NCBI RefSeq assembly: GCF_943914685.1
Contig: NZ_CALUCZ010000013.1
Location: forward strand, 1 to 64,000
Direction: 5' to 3'
Length of the DNA stretch: 64,000 bases
From: an uncultured Mobiluncus sp.
GTDB taxonomy: Bacteria; Actinomycetota; Actinomycetes; Actinomycetales; Actinomycetaceae
A program made the position numbers and the translations under genes. The notes beneath the pieces are model-generated. The model saw only the letters and a program-made list of their open reading frames with translations, searched no databases and was not told the DNA's origin. Within the stretch, counting starts at the first letter, position 1. Each line of letters starts with the position of its first letter. Positions 51,959 through 61,192 of this stretch are shown here, one piece after another.

Positions 51959-52729
51959 GTGAGTGATGAACAGCCAACCGTACCAGTCTCGAGTGCGGCC
52001 GCGAAAGATTCCGCGATGTCGGAGCCACTGTGGCAGCGCCTAGCGGGGCTCATCATGATGCTCCTTTCCGCGGTGCTGGCAGTGTTAGCCATTTTGCATG
52101 GCGTGAGTCGAATCGCCGTGCTGGGGTGGGGCGGTTTCCAGCTTCCATCACCGCAAGCCTGGTTAGGATTTACTGAGGATCCGGCCAAAACGTGGCTTTT
52201 TGCCGTCGAAGTGTGGGGCGGAGTCCTGGCGGTGTGGGGTACCTATCTGAGTCTGGTCGTCGCGCTCACGGCGTGGGGCTTGCCGCGTCTGGGCGACCCG
52301 AAAGAGCGCACCTCCCTGCAGAATCTCATCGGTGAAGCCCTGGGGGTGCTGTTTGCCCTCTTGGCCGCGGTGGTGGGGCTGGTCACCACCATCAGTGTCG
52401 GCGATGAGAAAATAACGTCAATCGGAGTTCCGATGGCGGTGCTGGTGATACCGGTGTTTCTGGGTAGTATAGGGATTCTGCAAGCCGCGCTGCGTTCTTT
52501 CATAGCGGCGTACCGGGCAGTAAAAGCTGAGAGCCCCGCGCGCCCCGCGGCCTCCAGCACTAAAAAAACGTCGACCCGAACTTCTGCGACCCGCCTTGGG
52601 AAAACCGGGAAATCCGCACCCGCAAAGCGAGGCAAAACCCCCAACAACGCCCCGAAAGTCATTCGAGTGCAGGCAACGGGCCGAAACGTCCCCCGCAAAC
52701 CGGGCTCCCCGAAAGGAGGCGCAAAATGA
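51959..52729 (+). CDS. Four-helix membrane protein, DctQ-like, with basic tail
   Basis: A 256-residue protein starting at GTG. Four transmembrane helices are predicted by eye: about 26-50 (RLAGLIMMLLSAVLAVLAIL), 80-105, 125-145 and 152-172. Residues 185-256 are a Lys/Arg/Ser-rich tail. The four-helix layout and pairing with the next gene recall DctQ, the small membrane subunit of TRAP transporters, but the motif match is weak. Its stop overlaps the start of the next gene by four bases (ATGA), so the two are co-translated. No DctP-type binding protein is adjacent. Confidence 0.55.
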   Translation: MSDEQPTVPVSSAAAKDSAMSEPLWQRLAGLIMMLLSAVLAVLAILHGVSRIAVLGWGGFQLPSPQAWLGFTEDPAKTWLFAVEVWGGVLAVWGTYLSLVVALTAWGLPRLGDPKERTSLQNLIGEALGVLFALLAAVVGLVTTISVGDEKITSIGVPMAVLVIPVFLGSIGILQAALRSFIAAYRAVKAESPARPAASSTKKTSTRTSATRLGKTGKSAPAKRGKTPNNAPKVIRVQATGRNVPRKPGSPKGGAK

Positions 52730-53868
52730 CTCCAGTTGTAATCGTCGTTTTGGCCCTCTTGGTTGCGGCGCTGCTCCTGGCGATTCGAGTGCCGATTATG
52801 TTCGCCCTAGGGGTACCGGCATTGCTGGGGAATCTGGCTCTCACCACCGGTAACCAAGTGACGGCAGTGGGGCTGCGGTCCCTGGTGGGAGCGTTTAACC
52901 TGTATTCTTTTTCCGGGGTAATCCTGTGGATGGTCATCGGCGGAATCATGGTGGAATCCGGGCTGATGGAGCGGTATTTCTCCGCCCTGCACACCCTGCT
53001 GGGACGCCAAGTCACCAAGGAGAGGCGGGAGGCCTGGTCCGATTCGGTGCATGGCTTGCCCTTGACGACCGTGGCGTTACTGCTGGTAGTGGCCGGAGCG
53101 GGGTTGGTAGACGACCATTTCCTGCTGCTGCTGATGCTGGTTCTGCTGGTAATCCTGGCGATTTTTGCAGGGCTGGTTTCTGTCCTCTCCGCGCCGCAGG
53201 TCAGCCAAATGACCTTGAAAAAAATGCGTTCCGCGGACGGGGAATCCTGGAAACAAACTGCCAAAGCTACTGCGGAAGTGACCGCGGAAGGCGCCGTTCA
53301 TCGCAGTTCGTCAAAGACGCGCGCGGCCCTCACCCTGCTGGTTCCTTTCCTGTTGATCCTCATTTCCATAGTCTTGACCGTGACGACCCCGGTCGGTCTG
53401 GTCGATTTAGGCGGAATAGTGTGGGTGGTCGTCGTCGTTACGGCACTGTCTACCTGCGGATTTAAGTGGTTGGCGGACGCCGGTTTACAGGCGGTCTTAA
53501 ACGTGGCGTATGTCGCGTCTACGGCCGCTTCCGCCCTGTGGATGACCCAGCTTATCAACACTGCGGGCGTTATTCCCGTCACGGTTGTCTCCAGCGGTTC
53601 GGCCATTATCTGGCTGCTGTTGGGGGCGGCGGTGCTGTCTTTGCTGCTGGGGGAAATCCTCGGCTCCGAAGCGGGAGCTGTCGTGACAGTGACTCTGCTG
53701 GGGCCGTTCCTCTCGGTTGGTATGGACGCCACCCCCGAAGCGTCCTCGGTGTCCGCTATCTTGTTGACGATGCTCGCCGTCGCCGCCATCATCGGTGGTA
53801 TTTTCGCGCGGGTTCTGCCCCCGCGGACGTCGCCCTGGCCCTTGACTGTCTCTCCTGTGCACGAGTGA
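52726..53868 (+). CDS. DctM-like membrane permease (TRAP-type)
   Basis: A 380-residue protein with about ten transmembrane helices. It starts RVPIMFALGVPALLGNLALT, close to the N-terminal pattern of TRAP transporter large subunits (DctM, usual length about 425), and has a GMD-type loop late in the protein (LLGPFLSVGMDA). A cytoplasmic loop at about 165-200 is longer than usual. TRAP systems use a soluble binding protein to import carboxylates or other small molecules; none is encoded here, so the substrate is unknown. This could also be a divergent member of another permease family. Confidence 0.55.
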   Translation: MTPVVIVVLALLVAALLLAIRVPIMFALGVPALLGNLALTTGNQVTAVGLRSLVGAFNLYSFSGVILWMVIGGIMVESGLMERYFSALHTLLGRQVTKERREAWSDSVHGLPLTTVALLLVVAGAGLVDDHFLLLLMLVLLVILAIFAGLVSVLSAPQVSQMTLKKMRSADGESWKQTAKATAEVTAEGAVHRSSSKTRAALTLLVPFLLILISIVLTVTTPVGLVDLGGIVWVVVVVTALSTCGFKWLADAGLQAVLNVAYVASTAASALWMTQLINTAGVIPVTVVSSGSAIIWLLLGAAVLSLLLGEILGSEAGAVVTVTLLGPFLSVGMDATPEASSVSAILLTMLAVAAIIGGIFARVLPPRTSPWPLTVSPVHE

Positions 53869-53962
53869 GGTCGGTCTGGACCCGCGTAAAGTCTGCGTTT
53901 CATGTGATTGGTCAGTCTTAAGGGGAGCCGCGGTGGGAGTTTTGCGCCAAAGCGGGGTAAGA

Positions 53963-53989
53963 TTAGCAATCGGAGGCTGTGAGTGCTAA
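53963..53989 (+). promoter_or_regulatory. CIRCE operator
   Basis: TTAGCAATC, nine bases, GAGTGCTAA. The CIRCE consensus is TTAGCACTC-N9-GAGTGCTAA; one base differs in the left half. It lies 57 bases before the hrcA start, so HrcA probably represses its own operon and releases it on heat shock. Confidence 0.93.
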
Positions 53990-54045
53990 CGCGAGTTAGG
54001 CAGCCAACCGTGGCGCTGACTCAAGGAAAAGGAACAGGAGGAACG

Positions 54046-55083
54046 ATGGCAGACAAGGCGGCGGATCGACGTCTGGGAGTGCTGCGGGCCATCGTTTCCG
54101 ACTATGTCGAAACCCAAGAGCCGGTCGGCTCAAAGTCCCTGGTAGAGCGGCACTCGTTGGGGGTTTCTGCCGCGACTATCCGTAACGATATGGCTCAGCT
54201 AGAGGAAGAGGGCCTAATCCGCCAGCCCCACACTTCGGCCGGACGTATCCCCACCGACAAGGGATACCGCTACTTTGTGGACCAGATAGAGGCCATCAAA
54301 CCACTTTCGGCCCCCGAGAGAAAGGCCATTACCGAATTCTTCACCTCCGCGGTGGGGCTGGAGGACGTGATGGAACGCACGGTCCGCCTCTTGGCTCAGA
54401 TGACGCATCAGACGGCAGTTGTGGAATTCCCGGCGTTCAACCCCTCCGGTCTGCGCCACCTGGAACTGGTGCGTTTGGGGTCGGGACCGGACTGTAGGGT
54501 GCTGGCTATTATTATTTCCGAAACCGGGCGGGTGGATCAGATTTTGGTGAACCTGCCTCACGAGGTCAGTGAGTCAGATCTCAGTTCTATCGGCACCCCG
54601 CTCGCTGCCGTGTTTTCCCGGTCGGACACCCCCGCCCAACAGGCCGCTTTGCAAGAATGGCTGGCGACCGTGGGCAATCAAGCCCTGCGGGAAAACGCCA
54701 CCATCTTGGCGCAAAACATTGCCGCGGCCTTGGAACAAGGCGCGGTCGAGACGCGGATTGTGATGGCGGGAATGGCGAACCTGTCACGTTCCGGCGCGTT
54801 CAGCGAAACCCTGACCGCCCTGGTGGAAGCGCTGGAAGAACAGGTCGTGCTGCTGAAACTGTTCGGCGAGATGCGCGAGGCCGAGCCGGTGAACGTGATT
54901 ATCGGTGAGGAATCCGGCCACGAGGTGTTGAAAGAAACCGCCATCGTGTCCTCCAGCTACGCTCCGGCCGGTGCCGGTCAGGCTCATGTGGGGGTTATCG
55001 GCCCCACTCGCATGGATTATCCCGGCTCGATGAGTTCGGTGCGGGCGGTGGCGAGGTACCTGTCACGAATCTTAAACCAGTAA
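54046..55083 (+). CDS. hrcA: Heat-inducible transcription repressor HrcA
   Basis: Binds CIRCE and represses chaperone genes. A 345-residue protein with the N-terminal winged helix RRLGVLRAIVSDYVETQEPV and GVSAATIRNDMAQLEEEGLI, the HrcA signature QPHTSAGRIPTDKGYRYFVD, and a C-terminal dimer/GroEL-sensing part ending FIGPTRMDYPGSMSSVRAVA-like (GVIGPTRMDYPG here). The ATG at 54046 has AGGAGG seven bases upstream; the upstream extension in the frame passes through the CIRCE operator and is not coding. dnaJ follows 69 bases downstream. Confidence 0.96.
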   Translation: MADKAADRRLGVLRAIVSDYVETQEPVGSKSLVERHSLGVSAATIRNDMAQLEEEGLIRQPHTSAGRIPTDKGYRYFVDQIEAIKPLSAPERKAITEFFTSAVGLEDVMERTVRLLAQMTHQTAVVEFPAFNPSGLRHLELVRLGSGPDCRVLAIIISETGRVDQILVNLPHEVSESDLSSIGTPLAAVFSRSDTPAQQAALQEWLATVGNQALRENATILAQNIAAALEQGAVETRIVMAGMANLSRSGAFSETLTALVEALEEQVVLLKLFGEMREAEPVNVIIGEESGHEVLKETAIVSSSYAPAGAGQAHVGVIGPTRMDYPGSMSSVRAVARYLSRILNQ

Positions 55084-55152
55084 AACAGAGCCGCCCGGGG
55101 AAACGACCGGGAGACTCGGCCAGACAAATGAGACAAATAGGAAAGAAAAACT

Positions 55153-56274
55153 TTGAGCGACTACTATGAAACCCTCGGTGTGAGCCGTAACGCCACTCAG
55201 GACGAAATTAAGAACGCCTACCGCAAATTAGCGCGCAAACTGCACCCTGACGTGGCTGGTCCCGAGCATGAGGAAGAATTCAAAGAAGTCAGTGCTGCCT
55301 ATGATGTGCTGGGCAACCCGGAGAAACGCCAGCAATATGACCTGGGCGGTTCCGGGTTCGGTTCGGGCGGATTCAGTGGATTCAACGGGGCGAATGCGGC
55401 CGGATTTGGTTTTGCCGATATTCTCAACGAATTCTTTAGCGCCGCCTCATCGACCAGCGGCCCCACTCCGCGCGGCGGACGGGGCCAAGACATCTTGACC
55501 ACGATTGACGTGGAGCTGAAAGACGTCACGTTCGGCACCGAGCGGGAAATTAAGATTAACACTTTTGTGAAATGCAAGACCTGCAAAGGCAGCTGCTGCG
55601 CGGTCGGGACCCGCCCGAAAACTTGTTCTACCTGCGGCGGGACCGGTTCCGTGCAACGTATGGCGCGGTCTTTCCTGGGCCAGGTCATGACGACCGCTCC
55701 GTGCGGGAACTGTAAAGGACATGGCACCATCATTGAACGCCCTTGTGCGGATTGTTCCGGGGAAGGCCGGGTACGCGCCACCCGCAACATCAAGGTGGAA
55801 ATCCCCACCGGAGTGGAAAACGGGACGCGCATTCGCCTGTCCGGTGAGGGCGAGGCGGGACCTGCCGGGGGCACGTCCGGCGACTTGTACGTTGAGATTC
55901 ACGAGCTACCCCACGAAGTCCTGCAGCGACGCGGCGACGACCTGCACACTTCCTTGCGAATCCCCATGACGGCGGCGGCACTGGGAATGGAGTTTTCCCT
56001 GGAAACCCTCGACGGAACGAAGAAAATCAATGTCGATGCCGGGTCCCAGCCCGAGTCGGTCATCATTATGAAAGGCCTGGGGGTCGGTCGGCTGCACCGC
56101 CAAGGACGCGGCGACCTGTATGTTCACCTCAACGTGGAGGTTCCTACCGGTCTGGACCAGCGTCAACGCGAGCTGCTCCGTGAATTGGCGCGACTGCGCG
56201 GCGAAGAATCCCCGGCTCCCACTGAGAGCTCGTCTGGCAATACCGGCGGAGCGCACCGTAAGGGTCGGCAATGA
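55153..56274 (+). CDS. dnaJ: Chaperone DnaJ
   Basis: Co-chaperone that stimulates DnaK. A 373-residue type I J-protein: J domain 1-68 with HPD near 33 (KLARKLHPDVAG), a Gly/Phe-rich linker (GSGFGSGGFSGFNGANAAGFG), and four zinc motifs at about 140-205 (CKTCKGSC, CSTCGGTG, CGNCKGHG, CADCSGEG). The first differs from CxxCxGxG by a final Cys. Then come the two C-terminal beta domains. The start is a TTG at 55153, with AGGAAAG before it. The gene is the dnaJ2-type copy paired with hrcA in actinobacteria; dnaK and grpE are not in the window. rsmE overlaps the stop by four bases. Confidence 0.95.
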   Translation: MSDYYETLGVSRNATQDEIKNAYRKLARKLHPDVAGPEHEEEFKEVSAAYDVLGNPEKRQQYDLGGSGFGSGGFSGFNGANAAGFGFADILNEFFSAASSTSGPTPRGGRGQDILTTIDVELKDVTFGTEREIKINTFVKCKTCKGSCCAVGTRPKTCSTCGGTGSVQRMARSFLGQVMTTAPCGNCKGHGTIIERPCADCSGEGRVRATRNIKVEIPTGVENGTRIRLSGEGEAGPAGGTSGDLYVEIHELPHEVLQRRGDDLHTSLRIPMTAAALGMEFSLETLDGTKKINVDAGSQPESVIIMKGLGVGRLHRQGRGDLYVHLNVEVPTGLDQRQRELLRELARLRGEESPAPTESSSGNTGGAHRKGRQ

Positions 56275-57170
56275 CTCGGCAAGTGTTTTGGTTTGGTGAT
56301 ACCGCGGGGGAAACGGGCGGTTCACTGGCCGCGAATTTTACGGGTTTAGACGGTTATCGCGAGGGCGAGGAAGTTTCCATAGTCGGCGCGGAGGCTCATC
56401 ATGCCACGGTCAAGCGGCTGCGGTTGGGTGAGGTCGTCGATGTGGTCGATGGGTTGGGCCGGCGTGCCGGGGCGGAAGTCGCCGCGGTGGGGAACTCGGG
56501 GCTGCGGCTGCGGCTCATTGAGGACGCAGTTTTGGACCCGGAACCGACCTTGCATATCACCCTAATTCAGGCGTTAGCCAAGGAAAAACGCGATATGCAG
56601 GCGCTAGAATCCGCGGCTGAAATGGGGGTGTGGCGGGTTATCCCCTGGGGGGCCACGCGCTCGGTGTCGCGCTGGGATACCGTGCCCAAGCGTGCCAAAG
56701 GCCGGGAAAAGTGGCGCAACCTGGTGGTTTCCGCGATGAAACAGTCGCGTCAGGCACGGCTGGCGGAAGTGTCAGAGTACCTGGAAAGCGGCGTGGATAT
56801 TTCCCCGGGACATCACGGGTCAGAAGCGCGGTGGGCCCGGCCGGTCGTGAAAACGGTTTTCTCTGAGGTGGAGGCGCTGGTGAAGGGCGGGGCGGCAGTT
56901 TTTGTCCTGCACGAGGTCGCCGAGGAACACTTGGCAGATATGTTGGTTCCTCTGGCCCAACCGGGGCAAACCCCAGAGGACATTGTGGTCATTGTGGGGC
57001 CGGAGGGCGGTATCACGGTTCCCGAGCTGGCGGCTTTCGTCGAGGCCGGGGCGCGCCCGGCACTGCTGGGGCCGACCGTACTGCGCTGTTCCTCCGCCGG
57101 TCCTGCCGCCCTAGCTGTCATTCAATCCCGACTGGGCTCTTGGCGGGGAACGCCTGCGGAGAGTAGGTGA
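56271..57170 (+). CDS. rsmE: 16S rRNA (uracil-1498-N3)-methyltransferase RsmE
   Basis: Methylates U1498 in 16S rRNA. A 299-residue SPOUT-class protein: an N-terminal PUA-like region with EAHHATVKRLRLGEVVDVVDG near 42-62, ITLIQALAKEKRDMQALESA, EMGVWRVIPWGATRS, RWRNLVVSAMKQSRQ-like (KWRNLVVSAMKQSRQ here), and the knot motifs VIVGPEGGITVPEL and LLGPTVLRCSSAGPAALAVI near the C-terminus. The ATG overlaps the dnaJ stop, and its stop overlaps a GTG start candidate of phoH, so it is translated within one operon. Confidence 0.94.
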   Translation: MTRQVFWFGDTAGETGGSLAANFTGLDGYREGEEVSIVGAEAHHATVKRLRLGEVVDVVDGLGRRAGAEVAAVGNSGLRLRLIEDAVLDPEPTLHITLIQALAKEKRDMQALESAAEMGVWRVIPWGATRSVSRWDTVPKRAKGREKWRNLVVSAMKQSRQARLAEVSEYLESGVDISPGHHGSEARWARPVVKTVFSEVEALVKGGAAVFVLHEVAEEHLADMLVPLAQPGQTPEDIVVIVGPEGGITVPELAAFVEAGARPALLGPTVLRCSSAGPAALAVIQSRLGSWRGTPAESR

Positions 57171-58183
57171 CCATGGTTCAGAAACGAGTCGCTGTTGAGG
57201 TTCCTGACGAAATCCCGATGATTGAAGTCCTTGGGGTGAACGACACCAACCTGCATAGCTGGGAAAACGACTTCCCCACGCTCAACTTTTGGGTAGCCGG
57301 GAACCAGATTTTCATTCAAGGTCCTGACGACGACTTGGAGCTCGCCACGCGGGCGGTGCGTGCGCTGTTCACCAAGCCGCACTTTGAAAAACAAAATATA
57401 CCGGATTATGGTTTACAAACTAACCGACGCGGCCCGAGCGTTCGCGCGCTGGCGGAGCCGCCCACCCGGGCTGCTGAAACCCGATATCGGGCCGTGTTTG
57501 TCAGCCGCGAAAAAGTCATTCGTCCCCAAACGGAGGGCCAAGCCCGTTATGTGAACGACATCAACTCCCACACCATCACCTTTGGCATCGGACCGGCCGG
57601 AACCGGCAAAACCTACCTCGCAATGGCTCGTGCCGTAAAAGCGCTGCTGGAGGGGGAAGTGACCCGACTCATCTTGACCCGTCCGGCCGTCGAAGCGGGG
57701 GAAACCCTGGGGTTCCTGCCCGGCACCTTGACCGACAAAATCGACCCCTACCTGCGCCCACTCTATGACGCCCTGCGCGAGATGCTCGATACCGGCACCA
57801 TTAGCCGCATGATGAGCGACGGCACCATCGAAGTCGCCGCCCTGGCGTATATGCGCGGACGTACTTTGAACGGCAGTTTCATCATTCTCGACGAGGCGCA
57901 AAACACCACCAGCGAACAGATGAAGATGTTCCTGACCCGCCTGGGATTCGGTTCCAAGATGGTCGTGACCGGCGACATTACTCAGATAGACCTGCCGTCT
58001 CGCCAGCCGTCCGGGTTGAAACAGGTCAGCGAAATCCTCAGCGATGTTCCCGATATTGCGTTCAGCTACTTGAGCGCAGCCGACGTGGTGCGTCACTCGC
58101 TGGTCGGCGAAATCATCAACGCCTATGACACCTACGAAAGCCAAACCGTATCGCGCCGCCCCCGGGGCAATGGAAGGGAATAA
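57167..58183 (+). CDS. phoH: PhoH-family ATPase
   Basis: A 338-residue P-loop protein of the PhoH/YbeZ type. An N-terminal KH-like part is followed by the ATPase: Walker A FGIGPAGTGKTYLAM near 140-150, LILTRPAVEAGETLGFLPG, the Walker B block FIILDEAQNTTSEQMKMFL, and sensor MVVTGDITQIDLP. YbeZ works with YbeY, encoded next, in rRNA processing. Start is GTG 57167, overlapping the rsmE stop by four bases; the ATG at 57173 is an alternative. Confidence 0.95.
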   Translation: MTMVQKRVAVEVPDEIPMIEVLGVNDTNLHSWENDFPTLNFWVAGNQIFIQGPDDDLELATRAVRALFTKPHFEKQNIPDYGLQTNRRGPSVRALAEPPTRAAETRYRAVFVSREKVIRPQTEGQARYVNDINSHTITFGIGPAGTGKTYLAMARAVKALLEGEVTRLILTRPAVEAGETLGFLPGTLTDKIDPYLRPLYDALREMLDTGTISRMMSDGTIEVAALAYMRGRTLNGSFIILDEAQNTTSEQMKMFLTRLGFGSKMVVTGDITQIDLPSRQPSGLKQVSEILSDVPDIAFSYLSAADVVRHSLVGEIINAYDTYESQTVSRRPRGNGRE

Positions 58184-58185
58184 CC

Positions 58186-58638
58186 ATGAGTGTGGAAGTC
58201 AATAACGAAACCGCGTGGGAACTGGAGATGAGCGAGTTCGTTGACCTAGTGTCCTATTGTCTGGAACAGCTCTATGTGTCTCCCGCTGCCGAGGTCTACA
58301 TTATGTTTGTGGATATTAAAACCATGACTGACCTGCACGTAAAGTGGATGGATTTGCCCGGTCCCACCGATGTATTGAGCTTTCCGATGGACGAGCTGAC
58401 GCCGGGGCGTGAGGGTATGCCCAGTGCAGCCGGGGTGCTGGGCGATATCGTGCTGTGCCCTGACGTCGCCGCGGAACAGGCCCGCGACGCCGGTCATGCC
58501 CCTATTGAAGAAATGCTGCTGCTGACGGTACATGGATTGTTGCACCTGCTGGGATTCGATCACGCGGAGCCGGAAGAAGAAAAAGCCATGTTTACCCTGC
58601 AGCGCAAACTGCTGCTGAACTTCCTGGCGAATCGATAG
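58186..58638 (+). CDS. ybeY: Endoribonuclease YbeY
   Basis: Metal-dependent RNase needed for 16S rRNA 3'-end processing and ribosome quality control. A 150-residue protein with the UPF0054 signature HGLLHLLGFDHAEPEE near 115-130 (three zinc-ligand histidines), preceded by GPTDVLSFPMDE and LGDIVLCPDVAAEQA. The ATG has GGGAATAACC before it and lies two bases after the phoH stop. Confidence 0.96.
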   Translation: MSVEVNNETAWELEMSEFVDLVSYCLEQLYVSPAAEVYIMFVDIKTMTDLHVKWMDLPGPTDVLSFPMDELTPGREGMPSAAGVLGDIVLCPDVAAEQARDAGHAPIEEMLLLTVHGLLHLLGFDHAEPEEEKAMFTLQRKLLLNFLANR

Positions 58639-58646
58639 GGGCTAGT

Positions 58647-59927
58647 ATGCAGTTCTCCGAAGTGGCCGGTGCAGTCCTGACTCTCATCGCGACAGTATCT
58701 TTTGGGCTGGCGGTCCCGCTGAGCCTGGGGGAGGGCGCCGTGTCGCGTCTGAGTGTCGCCTCGGCGGAAGATTTGGCTGAAGAAGGCGCAAAACATGCTC
58801 GGAAGATCTCGCAGCTAGCCGAAAATCGCCGTTTGGTACTCGCGAGCTTACGCGCCTGCCGTACTTTCGTGACGACCGCGGCGGTGGGGTGCGGGGCATT
58901 GCTGGCGTCCCAGCTGCCTCTCAGCTGGTGGTTGGTGACGATTTTGGTCGTCGCCGTGGGGGCGTTCTTGCTGGTGGTACTGACTTTGCCGGGGAATCGG
59001 TTGGGGCGGCGCTACCCGAACACGACGGTGCGCTACCTGGCACCGTTCCTGATGGCGGCGTGGAACCTGGGCAAGCCTTTCGGGCTGCTGTTGCGCACCG
59101 CGCGGGGGCCGTCCAGTCAGACTGACCAGGAAGCTCGTGATGAAGTCGCCGAGGACCTGCGCGAAATGGTGGACCAGATGGGGGAGCCGGACACCATCGA
59201 GGACGCCGACCGAGAGATGATTTGGTCCGTTTTTGAAATGGGACGCACCCTGGTGCGTGAAGTCATGGTGCCGCGGGTCGACATGGTTACGATTGAGTCC
59301 GAAAAGACCCTGGACAAGGCGTTGACTTTATTCGTTCGTTCCAGCTATTCCCGAGTACCGGTCATCGGCGAAGATACCGACGACATTCGCGGAATCTTAT
59401 ACCTAAAAGATGTATTACGTCGTGTCAACTCGGATTCTGCCGCGCGAGAGATGACCGCGGGACAGGCCATGCGCGAAGCCAAGTTTATCCCGGAAACAAA
59501 CCTGGTCGACGACACCTTGCGGGATATGCAGCAGAACAGCTACCACATGGCGGTGCTGGTGGACGAGTACGGCCTCATTGCCGGGCTGGTCACCCTGGAG
59601 GACTTGGTCGAGGAGGTTATCGGGGAAGTTTCGGATGAACACGACCACGCCGAGAAGGAACCTGAGCCGCAGCCAGATGGCAGTTGGATTGTCCCGGCGC
59701 GGTTTCCCCTGGTCGACCTCAACGATTTGCTGGACACCGAGATTGACGACGAGGACGTGGACACCGTGGGTGGCCTGTTGACGAAAGCGGTCGGGGTAGT
59801 GCCGCTGGTGGGGGCTTTTGCGTCGGTGGACGGACTGGAACTGCGGGCGGTAGAGGCAGAAGGGCGGCGCCGCCAGGTTTCCGCCATCTCGGTCCGGGTG
59901 GTCCCTCCGGTGCTGGATGAAGATTAG
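58647..59927 (+). CDS. Hemolysin-type CNNM/CBS membrane protein (CorC family)
   Basis: A 426-residue protein. The N-terminal half is a DUF21/CNNM membrane domain: helices at about 4-30, 68-85, 90-112 and 125-145. Then two CBS domains (about 205-330; VREVMVPRVDMVTIESEKTL, then SYHMAVLVDEYGLIAGLVTL) and a CorC/HlyC-type C-terminal domain with acidic patches (DTEIDDEDVDTVGGLL). Such proteins are linked to magnesium or cobalt homeostasis; the bacterial role is not settled. It lies nine bases after ybeY and 42 bases before era, the usual arrangement. Confidence 0.93.
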   Translation: MQFSEVAGAVLTLIATVSFGLAVPLSLGEGAVSRLSVASAEDLAEEGAKHARKISQLAENRRLVLASLRACRTFVTTAAVGCGALLASQLPLSWWLVTILVVAVGAFLLVVLTLPGNRLGRRYPNTTVRYLAPFLMAAWNLGKPFGLLLRTARGPSSQTDQEARDEVAEDLREMVDQMGEPDTIEDADREMIWSVFEMGRTLVREVMVPRVDMVTIESEKTLDKALTLFVRSSYSRVPVIGEDTDDIRGILYLKDVLRRVNSDSAAREMTAGQAMREAKFIPETNLVDDTLRDMQQNSYHMAVLVDEYGLIAGLVTLEDLVEEVIGEVSDEHDHAEKEPEPQPDGSWIVPARFPLVDLNDLLDTEIDDEDVDTVGGLLTKAVGVVPLVGAFASVDGLELRAVEAEGRRRQVSAISVRVVPPVLDED

Positions 59928-59969
59928 CGGTCGCAGAGAGAACATTCGAAACACTGTAGGATTTGCACA

Positions 59970-60977
59970 ATGGATAAAGTGAATTTTCCGGATTTGGATG
60001 CGTTGGATGCCGCGGGGGACGCCGGGTCGCCAGACTTGGCGGCGGGGTCGGCGGGGCTGTTCGCCCGCGATTGGCCCGAGGACTTTCGTGCCGGGTTCGC
60101 CGCCGTCATTGGGCGGCCTAATGTGGGCAAGTCCACCTTGATAAACGCGATGGTGGGGCGCAAGATTGCCATTACTTCGGCTCGGCCCGAGACGACGCGC
60201 CGGGTCGTGCGCGGGATTGTGCATCGTCCTGATTTTCAGCTCATTTTGGTGGACACTCCTGGCATTCACCGCCCGCGCACCCTGCTGGGGCAGCGGCTGA
60301 ACGACATGGTGGAGGACGCTTTTTCCGAAGTTGACGTGGCGGTCTTTTGCGTTCCTGCCGATCAACCCATTGGGCCAGGCGACCGGCGCATTGTGGACAC
60401 CCAAGTGAAAACCGCGCACTTTCCAGCTATTGCGGTCGTCACCAAAACTGACGTGGCCACCCGCGAACAGGTCGCCGAGCAGCTCTTGGCTGTTTCGCAG
60501 CTGCACGACTTTGCGGAAATCGTGCCGATTTCAGCCCGGCAAGGCACGCAGGTGCAAACGCTGATTGACCTGCTGGGCCAGCGCTTGCCGCTGTCGCCGC
60601 CGTTGTACCCGCGCGACCAGGTCACCGATGAGGACGACACCGCCATGATTTCCGAGCTGATTCGGGAAGCCGCCCTGGAAAGCCTCAGCCAGGAACTGCC
60701 CCACTCCCTCGCGGTGCAGGTGGAGGAGATTATCAAGCAGCCGAGACGTTCCGGTGACGGGGAAATCTGGAAGATTCACGTCAACCTGTTTGTGGAACGC
60801 GACAGCCAAAAAGCCATCGTCATCGGGCGCAAGGGCAGCCGGCTCAAAGAAATCGGCACTCAGGCCCGCCCGGAGATTGAAGCCTTGGTAGGACACCACG
60901 TGTACTTGGACCTGCACGTGCGCACTGCCAAAGAATGGCAGCGCAATCCAAAAATGCTGAATCGTCTGGGTTTCTGA
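59970..60977 (+). CDS. era: GTPase Era
   Basis: Binds the 3' end of 16S rRNA during 30S assembly. A 335-residue protein: a 40-residue Asp/Ala-rich extension, G1 GRPNVGKSTL near 47, switch ARPETTRRVVRGIVH, G3 VDTPGIHRPRTLLG, G4 TKTD in VVTKTDVAT (consensus NKxD), G5 ISARQG. A KH domain follows at about 250-335 (IVIGRKGSRLKEIGTQAR). It closes the hrcA-era cluster. Confidence 0.96.
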   Translation: MDKVNFPDLDALDAAGDAGSPDLAAGSAGLFARDWPEDFRAGFAAVIGRPNVGKSTLINAMVGRKIAITSARPETTRRVVRGIVHRPDFQLILVDTPGIHRPRTLLGQRLNDMVEDAFSEVDVAVFCVPADQPIGPGDRRIVDTQVKTAHFPAIAVVTKTDVATREQVAEQLLAVSQLHDFAEIVPISARQGTQVQTLIDLLGQRLPLSPPLYPRDQVTDEDDTAMISELIREAALESLSQELPHSLAVQVEEIIKQPRRSGDGEIWKIHVNLFVERDSQKAIVIGRKGSRLKEIGTQARPEIEALVGHHVYLDLHVRTAKEWQRNPKMLNRLGF

Positions 60978-61192
60978 GGCGAACGCACCGGCCGGTCTCA
61001 GACCTCGCGGGTCGCTGCGCTGACGCCAGGCTCTGAGCAATCAATAGAAAATCTATACTATATATAGGTTTATTTATTTTTCCCGACAGTAGCGTCACCC
61101 CAGCACACCCGCATTATGCTGTTTTCGTCGAACGCGCGGCGGATTATTACAATAGCTTTTGAGTATTTATAAAACTCTTAAAGGAGAAAACC

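Noticed and set aside
61020..61192. T-box or leader-peptide attenuator before ilvD
   Set aside because: No T-box core word and no branched-chain-codon leader peptide followed by a terminator/antiterminator pair were found; only an AT-rich leader is visible.
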